A DNA stretch of 51,461 nucleotides from Intoshia linei. Its lineage: Eukaryota; Orthonectida; Rhopaluridae. Position 1 is the first letter of the stretch. Every line of letters begins with the position of its first letter. Location: the NCBI GenBank assembly GCA_001642005.1, contig LWCA01000118.1, forward strand, positions 1 to 51,461, in the 5' to 3' direction. Both the position numbers and the translations under genes were made by a program. Positions 45,901-51,461 of this stretch are shown here, piece by piece. The notes under the pieces are model-generated. The model saw only the letters and a program-made list of their open reading frames with translations, did no database searches and was not told where the DNA came from.

Positions 45901-48900
45901 TTTCAGCACCCTGTAAAAAATATAATTAATTTCATTTTTTAGTCAACATTTAAAAAATAAATAGTTTTTCTAGACACCGAAATTAATTCTAGCATCCGGA
46001 TAAAAAACTCTGCACTAGGCGAATAATTGAAATTCAAATCACATTTATTCATAGAATACTCCACAATTCACGAAAAGTAAAATAAATGTAATACTGTAAA
46101 ATAAAATAAAAATTACAAAACTATAATGAACATTGCAAACGTAGCGTATCTTAGACAAATCGCTTAAAAGTTCTGATTCTTTAATAATGTCGTCTTTCAA
46201 AGTAGTTAAAATCAAGTAACATTGTTTCTTTTTTAAAAATTCATTCTCTTCTGATAGAGGATTGCTAATAGAAGTACATCTAGATTTATCAGATTCAAGC
46301 GACGTGGGGCGTATATTATTTTCTAGTGAATCATCGGAAATATTTTTCCAAGAAGGTAAAATTCTAAAATAAAATATATAATAAAGAGTCTAAAATAACT
46401 CTATAATATTTTCAATATCTTTAACTTTAAGGCACTTGAAACTGGTAAGCTTGTCAATGTTTAGCGATTCTATATTATGAATAATTATGTATAATTTTAT
46501 ACCACGAGATGAAGTATGGACATTTTCAATCAACTTTTCGGCACACGTGTAACTGATTTCCAATATAAGTTGTTTATATCGAGGCAATGTATAAGCATTG
46601 TCCCATAAACGATGTAAACAATCTAATGTGATTCTGCATGACTATTTTAATATATTTAATATGTACAAATAAAATTAATTATAAATCAGCCATGTCAAAC
46701 TCAAATACGTGGCCGGCCGCACCATCAAAATTTTTTATAAAAAACCATTATACTATGAATCGAGATTATTGTCAAATACAAAATGCGTATTGAATGTGAT
46801 GTCAAATCAGATAATCGAAATCGAATGTTTTTTTAATTTTTGAGAAATTTTTTCAGTCAGTTGTGCTAATATTATTCAAAGGATAATCCAGATTATCGTC
46901 ATCGATTACGAAGTAAATTATACATATATAAAGTCGCAGCGGACCGCACTTAAATTTGAAAAGGGCTGCAAGTTTGACACGGCTGATATAAATGGTCAAA
47001 TTAAATGTATACTCGCAAGGTAGGTCGCTCCAAATTATACGCACTTTTATTGCAATAGGATGTCCAATCTCCAATTGATTCAGAAACTATATAACAAGAA
47101 ACATTAATATTCCATTTAAAAATGTAATACAATTTAAGACATGTCGCATTGTTTCATTAATTGAATTTTTCAATTCTGCAATGTACTTGTTGGTTATAAA
47201 ATCTTTAACATAACTAAAAATGGTATTTGGAGCGCCACTAAAATATAATATAGCAATACAAAAAAAATAAAAACTAATCTTCAATCAAATCATAACTATT
47301 ATGAACAGATATAACAAAGTTTTGTAAAGGTTCATACAATACTAAATATATATATAAACGTATATAAATATAAAATACTTGTAATATACAACTTTGAAGG
47401 TTTAACAAGATTTAACAATGACTGAATGTTGGTTGATAACTATTAAAAATATTTAAATATTAAAGTTTATAAAATTTTAACCATGTTTTGAGACAATCTA
47501 AACTCGTTGTTTGATATGTTTAACAGTTTATTTGATGATTCAAATGTAAATTTTGGATTCTAAGCTTTATATATAAAAATTAAAATTTATGAATATTTTC
47601 AATTGATACAATGTATATGGCTTTTTTCAAAAATTTTTTTTTGTAACACCTTCATTTTTTAACAAAACTATTAGTGTTAATTTTATATTTTAAAAACACA
47701 TTAAACCATTTTAAATATCTGACAAAAGTTGAAATGTCAATTGAAAATCTGTCATTATAATTGATATGTAATTGTAATTATATTACATTAAATTTTTTTA
47801 AAGTTTTTTTGTTGTAGAAATAGTTTATATCTGAATAAACATGTTTTTCTTTATTAATATCAACAACATATTCAATTTTATCGGGATTGAGATATCGTTC
47901 CAACACAGATATAATCTAAAATAGTAATATACAATACACCTTGGATACCACATCCTCTTAATTTTTCATTTTTATAATAGTTATAATAGTTATAATAGTT
48001 TTTATAAAAGATTTCATTTTATTGGTAGAATTAAAAAAGTCCACCATCTGCAAAACAAGTTAAGCTATTAGTTCTATAAATTACGATATAATTATACAGT
48101 CAAACCTGGTCAATATGAACAGCTGTGTACCAGTTTTTAACGCCGTTCAAATTAGGAACTAATATGAACAAGGTTATGTTGTTATGATAATCTAGGGGAA
48201 AAATCGTTATTTAAAATATATGTTAGGAATTTATTTTATGATATAAATTTAATATGAGTTAATAATTTATTAATATACAATTAAAATATCATTACATTTT
48301 GTATTACAATNTTAAATTAATTTCTAATTTGTAAATATGAACACAATTATATATTCAGTCTGAAATTCAGATAAGATTATTCACTTGACAATCACTTGTA
48401 AGCGAAATATATGTGTATAAATGTTTAAATTAAATCAATTTATATACACATAACTCGGGCAGATTTTCATTTGACTAGTAATAAATCTAGATTAAATTTA
48501 TATAGCAGTTACATCTAAAATTTTATGAGAAATTATTTATATCTTAGTTATGTCAATTTAAATATCGTTACAAAAAATTTTAATCTTCATTTTCTATTTA
48601 TAATTTTCAGATTTAGTTTATAATTACCATCAAACCTGGTCAATATGAACAGCTGTGTACCAGTTTTCGACGCCGTTCAAATTAAAAACTAATATGAAAA
48701 AGGTTATGTTGTTATGATAATCTAGGGGGAAAATCGTAACTTAAAATATTTGTTAGGAATTTATTTTATGATATAAGTTAATAATTTATTAATATACAAT
48801 TAAAATATTACATTTTGTATTACATTGAATTATCTAAATTCTTTGCTTGTACGTAATGAAGTCAGTTATTTTTAATTTTCTTTTACTTTTTTTTAAGTTA

Positions 48901-50779
48901 TATGATCAATTATTAGCCAGATGTCTTCCATTTTGTCTGGTAAATTTTTTTGAAAAAATTTTTCAAGTTCAGTTATTATTACTCGAAAAATTCAGTTATA
49001 TAAAAAATAAATAACTTAAAAATAATAAAATAACTTAAAAAAAGTAAAAAGAATCATCATCAATAGGATTATAATCAAAGCAAGCCACATCTTCATAACA
49101 CTCATTTAGGGGTGTAAAAAATTTAACCTTTGCGTTTTCAAAGCAATTACTTATGGTTTCACTTTTGACACTTATCCAGGCTTTCGCAATCCAAACTATT
49201 GATTAATATATTAATTTGTTTACACCATTCCTCTTGATTGGTGTTCTCTGATTCGAAGTTCATTGATTTCGCTAACAGTGTTTTGTATTTATCCTTAAAA
49301 TTTTTTATAATTCCTTGGTCCAAAGGCTGCAGTAATGAAGGTCGTATTTGGTGGAAAGTAAAATAATTCAACATTACTCAACAATATATCCTTAGGATGA
49401 ACAGAAGCATTGTCCAATAAAAGTAAAATTTTCCTATCTTCTATCATCATCATGTGATTAATATTATGTAACCATTCTTGAAAGATATGCAATGTCATCC
49501 AAGATTTTTGGTTTGCATAATAAGATACGGGAAACTTTTGTCTATCAAATTTTTTTAAACATCTAGGGTTTTTCGATTTTCCTATTATGAATGGTTTTAA
49601 TTTTTCCCTTAACAAATTAATTGCAAATAAAATAATAATTCTATTTATGGCAAATTTTCCACTGGCCTTATCGGCCTTTGATATTGTGTACGTTCGAGTC
49701 AAAGAGCACTTATAAAAAAGGCCCGTTTCATAGCAATTGAATATATTTTTACGGTCACATTCTTTTAATTTCGCTAAATATGCTTCTTAATAAGCAGCCG
49801 TTTGATGCTTTAAAATTTTGATATATAGAAAACTTTGAAATTTGTAACGCTTTTTGTTTTAAAATTTCTCCACTAACACTTATATTTCGTGTTCGTTGAA
49901 TTTGAAACCACTCGTACAGAATATCATGTACTTGACTTCCCGACCTTAAATGAGGTTTACGTTTACTATTAAGTCATTTAGTATAGAGTACTTATGTTTT
50001 AAAATATTGTGTACGGTTCCTGCAGATATATCATGTTTGGCAGCTAAAAATCTCTGAGAACAATTGGCATCGTCTTTCAATGATTCTAATAATTTTCTTT
50101 TGTCATTCAGAAATAAATCTTTTCTTTTTCGCTTATTATTTTTATTTTTAATGTTCATATTAAAAAAATAAAAATATAATAAAATCAGTATAAATGTGAC
50201 AGTAAAATATAATAACGCCCAAAATTAAATCAAAATAATTTTATTTTATATAAACTCATGTTCAGTGTACAAAATAAAAAAATTCATATAAAACAAATCA
50301 CTTTTCATAATGTTTCTATACAAAAAAATCAATATTTATTAAGTTTGTTCAAATTAAGCTGTATTCATATTGAACAGGATTCATATTGAACAAGTTTGAC
50401 TATAGTTACAAAACAGTAGTTAAAAAATTGATGTGTGAAAATTTTGGAGCAGCTAACGAATGAATGAAAATGAAGAAAGATATTCATTTACAATATTAAT
50501 TAACAAAAAAATAAACAAATTAAACGAAATATAAATAGATTAAAATATACAAATGTATACCACATTTTGTATTTCATTCCACACATGCTGCAAAGTATAA
50601 TGTTCTTGTATTTTTGAATATTTCTAATATTAAAATACATAAAAACTATCATATAAAATACCAAATTGATAATTTTAATAATTATGGAATGTAAAAACAA
50701 CACATCTTTGCATTTGCTTAATATAGATGTAAACATTTTTAATAATAATTTATTGCAATCTTTTTTACCAACTTTATCT
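40000..50779 (-). CDS. EXOC4: Exocyst complex component 4 (SEC8)
   Basis: Minus-strand exons, 5' to 3': 50662-50779, (47940-48047 uncertain), 47787-47915, 47482-47559, 47379-47439, 47275-47341, 47131-47237, 47013-47086, 46400-46641, 46117-46363, 44672-44746, 43929-43951, 43122-43235, 41354-41465, 40000-40176. From 47915 onward all phases agree. SEC8 is an exocyst subunit that tethers secretory vesicles to the plasma membrane. Family matches in order are NKLLLKMFTSIL and FLHSIII (human RLLLELLELLF, AAHSVVL), SKIISVLERYL, PKFTFESSNK (LFKFESSSH), KPSKLYITILYEPLQNFV (KPGARNITVIFHPLLRFI), NLERPTLR (GVQRPLLQ), ENIIEILPSWKN (RLLKSLPNWMN), then QKTLSDICMTRENEL and KGDLFSLGQYEILLKLSERS (LTNITMSREADL, TELEYIHALTLLHRS). 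The N-terminal third is outside the window, and one exon between 44746 and 46117 may be missing. Confidence 0.85.
40931..41240. mobile_element. hAT-type MITE in the last EXOC4 intron
   Basis: The ends are CAGGGGTCAGCAA and TTGCCTATCCCTG, inverted with few mismatches. Flanks are GTATATGG (40923-40930) and GTACATGG (41241-41248), a 7/8 match to an 8-bp duplication. The 310-bp interior has no coding potential. Confidence 0.85.
41634..42607. mobile_element. Family M-related element, copy 3, hosting R1 copy 2
   Basis: The left end TACAGACTAATTCCTAGTTA ACGGAA resembles the start of copy 1 (TACAGTTTAAGTCCTTATTA ACGGAA). The right end TTCCGTTATCGAAGAATTCA GTTCAAGTA is its approximate inverse. TA flanks both sides. 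The interior is interrupted by R1 copy 2. Confidence 0.6.
41722..42368. mobile_element. hAT-type element R1, copy 2 (reverse orientation)
   Basis: The element starts CAATGATTCCCGATTG and ends GTACCGGGAACCACAG. It is flanked by CATTAAAA (41714-41721) and TATTAAAA (42369-42376). Relative to copy 1 it is inverted and keeps the GACCGCTACATTATTAT block (41872-41888), the minisatellite (41880-42240, about ten units) and GTCCGACACTATTTGTACC near 42340-42358. It carries an unoccupied TTAA at 42274-42277 where copy 1 holds a piggyBac MITE. An open frame at 41978-42241 is only the minisatellite read through. Confidence 0.85.
44005..44110 (-). repeat. SINE-like relic, second copy
   Basis: Short segment with GAGTCGACTC followed on the plus strand by AAATTTTTCTAAAATGAGGCTTCATT, matching the layout of the candidate at 14825-14985. 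It lies in an EXOC4 intron. Similarity is partial. Confidence 0.3.
44911..45378. mobile_element. hAT-type MITE in an EXOC4 intron
   Basis: The ends are CAGTAGTGGATCTAGAT and AACCTAGATCCGCCACTG, inverted repeats. Flanks are GTTGTACT (44903-44910) and GTTGCACT (45379-45386), a 7/8 match to an 8-bp duplication. The CAGTGGCGGATCTAGG terminus is of a type common to hAT MITEs of many animals. An open frame at 44904-45236 lies almost wholly within it and is not considered a gene. Confidence 0.88.
46687..46985. mobile_element. hAT-type MITE in an EXOC4 intron
   Basis: The ends are CAGCCATGTCAAACT and AGTTTGACACGGCTG, 14/15 inverted. Flanks are TTATAAAT (46679-46686) and ATATAAAT (46986-46993). It fills most of the intron between EXOC4 exons 47013-47086 and 46400-46641; its right target copy ends 19 bp from the exon at 47013. 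Confidence 0.88.
48097..50402. mobile_element. pogo/Tigger-like transposon with duplicated left end
   Basis: The left terminus CAGTCAAACCTGGTCAATAT follows TA; the right terminus, read inverted, is AGTCAAACTTGTTCAATATG, next to TA. About 200 bp of the left end occurs twice, at 48097-48311 and 48628-48828, about 90% identical by eye. Either two related elements lie side by side or the end was duplicated; an ambiguous base N at 48311 falls at the end of the first copy. The element lies in the EXOC4 intron between exons 50662-50779 and 47787-47915. Confidence 0.8.
49159..50158 (-). pseudogene. pogo/Tigger transposase, decayed
   Basis: The minus strand encodes, in order, an N-terminal Psq-type helix-turn-helix (DKRKLLESLKDDANCSQRFL, ISAGTVHNILK), a CENP-B-type DNA-binding half (WFQIQRTRNISVSGEIL, FKASNGCL) and a DDE domain. 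The DDE domain has KLKPFIIGKSKNPRC, YYANQKSWMT, RKILLLLDNASVHP with the second Asp, and LLQPLDQGIIKNF with the third Asp. The first catalytic Asp, normally in NADETGLFYK, is replaced by Tyr in NCYETGLFYK (codon at 49730-49732). Frameshifts separate the blocks. The copy is inactive. Confidence 0.92.
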
Positions 50780-50814
50780 CTAAAATATAATATCAAAACA
50801 ATAGAGCATTCTTC

Positions 50815-50940
50815 GAAGAATGAAGGCAGTAGCACATAGCTGAACCAACCGTACACGAGACACCTCCTCGGGAGAGACGGTTATGGAGGGTGATGTGGTT
50901 GTGAGTCAACTCGACATTACATTACATTTATAATTACATA
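50815..50940 (+). repeat. LINE-like 3' tail with ACATT repeats
   Basis: On the plus strand, GAAGAATGAAGGCAGTAGCA leads to CCTCCTCGGGAGAGACGGTT, a moderately GC-rich stretch unlike its surroundings, and ends in CATTACATTACATTT. A short pentamer repeat at the end is typical of non-LTR retrotransposon tails. It abuts EXOC4 exon 50662-50779 on its 5' side. The element class is inferred only from these features. Confidence 0.35.
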
Positions 50941-51461
50941 TCCATAATTGATCGTGTAGAATTTTTGACAATATTTTCCAAACATGATTTTAAATCAGTC
51001 AAAACTTGCTAAATAAAAATAATTACATCTCATATTATTATATACCAGACTAGTCTAAGCTGCGGCCATGGGCCGCAGAATAAATTAATTAAAATAATTA
51101 AAAAAATTATTTATCGAATTTTTAGTTTCAATCATTAATATTCATTTATAATTATTTCCATTTCTATAATGTAAAAGCAATTAGTTTACATAACCTTCTA
51201 ATTATCACAGAGCCGTTTTAGGGCATGGGCAATATAAGCTGTAGCCCAGGGCCACTCATTAAAAAGGCCCCCAAATTATTAAAAGTACGTTACATTTATA
51301 TCTTCAAAAGAGGCCCCCAATTTATTAAAAAATACTTCACATTTATATCTCAAAAAATAATTCAAATAGCTAGAAAGAAAACAGTTTAAAGAATCAAAGT
51401 TCTGTGCAATGTTAAATGTGATGTCGAATGATGAGTTGAATACTTCATGTGATAATCTTAC
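50941..51461. repeat. Window end: repeat fragments
   Basis: A palindrome CTGCGGCCATGGGCCGCAG is at 51060-51078, resembling the GC-rich ends of hAT elements. At 51202-51360 there is a moderately GC-rich segment (AGCCGTTTTAGGGCATGGGC) followed by a short tandem duplication, GGCCCCCAAATTATTAAAA and GGCCCCCAATTTATTAAAA, each followed by ACATTTATATCT. No gene is seen; the region is presumably EXOC4 intron. Confidence 0.45.

Noticed and set aside
46117-46363. Possible C-terminal membrane anchor (VIFILFYSITFILLF) after this EXOC4 exon
   Set aside because: It lies beyond a good donor (TTT|GTAATT) and has no counterpart in the soluble SEC8 family; it is intron translation.
50500-50856. 118-codon minus-strand open frame read as one protein
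   Set aside because: Only 50662-50779 is the EXOC4 exon; the ends are intron and a LINE-like tail.

Overview
The window is AT-rich eukaryotic DNA, almost certainly from an animal. It carries MED13, the exocyst subunit SEC8/EXOC4, a sortilin-type receptor, a hemopexin-domain protein, cytoplasmic actin, two CCT chaperonin subunits, LSG1, TRAPPC1 and ATP synthase subunit e. All are spliced with GT-AG introns, many only 32-45 nt long. Very short introns, short intergenic spaces around housekeeping genes and heavy transposon load would fit a reduced parasitic or symbiotic animal (for example Myxozoa, Dicyemida or Orthonectida). That placement is inference; the sequence does not fix the species.

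Layout. 1-695: 3' end of a dead piggyBac element. 975-3839 (+): C-terminal two thirds of CCT6, with a hAT MITE in an intron. 3840-6050: repeats and an antisense non-LTR reverse transcriptase relic. 6338-12820: a compact, nearly repeat-free block of four genes, LSG1 (+), ATP5ME (-), TRAPPC1 (+), CCT4 (-), with 30-bp and 28-bp gaps between convergent stops. 12821-15796: repeats, an orphan FHA-domain exon and a SINE-like relic. 15797-25330 (+): MED13 in five exons, with transposon-filled introns of 3.0 and 1.1 kb. 25576-27685 (+): an unrecognised 617-residue protein. 27953-31134 (+): a secreted hemopexin-repeat protein. 31792-36751 (+): fragments of a sortilin/VPS10-like receptor, split by nested transposons. 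38111-39674 (-): actin. 40000-50779 (-): at least 14 exons of EXOC4, whose introns hold hAT, pogo/Tigger-like and LINE-like insertions.

The genes are unrelated housekeeping functions: protein folding (CCT4, CCT6, actin as a client), 60S ribosome maturation (LSG1), vesicle tethering and sorting (TRAPPC1, EXOC4, sortilin-like), ATP synthase and Mediator. No operon-like logic is evident. The most unusual content is the mobile DNA. A four-element nested stack at 33461-35511 can be dissected because intact relatives at 30347-30895 and 41722-42368 supply the empty sites. A hAT-type element carries a 29-30 bp minisatellite that recurs at seven places, and an unclassified AT-rich repeat (called R2 here) recurs five times. 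Exon boundaries were assigned by reading frame, splice sites and remembered family alignments, without any database search.
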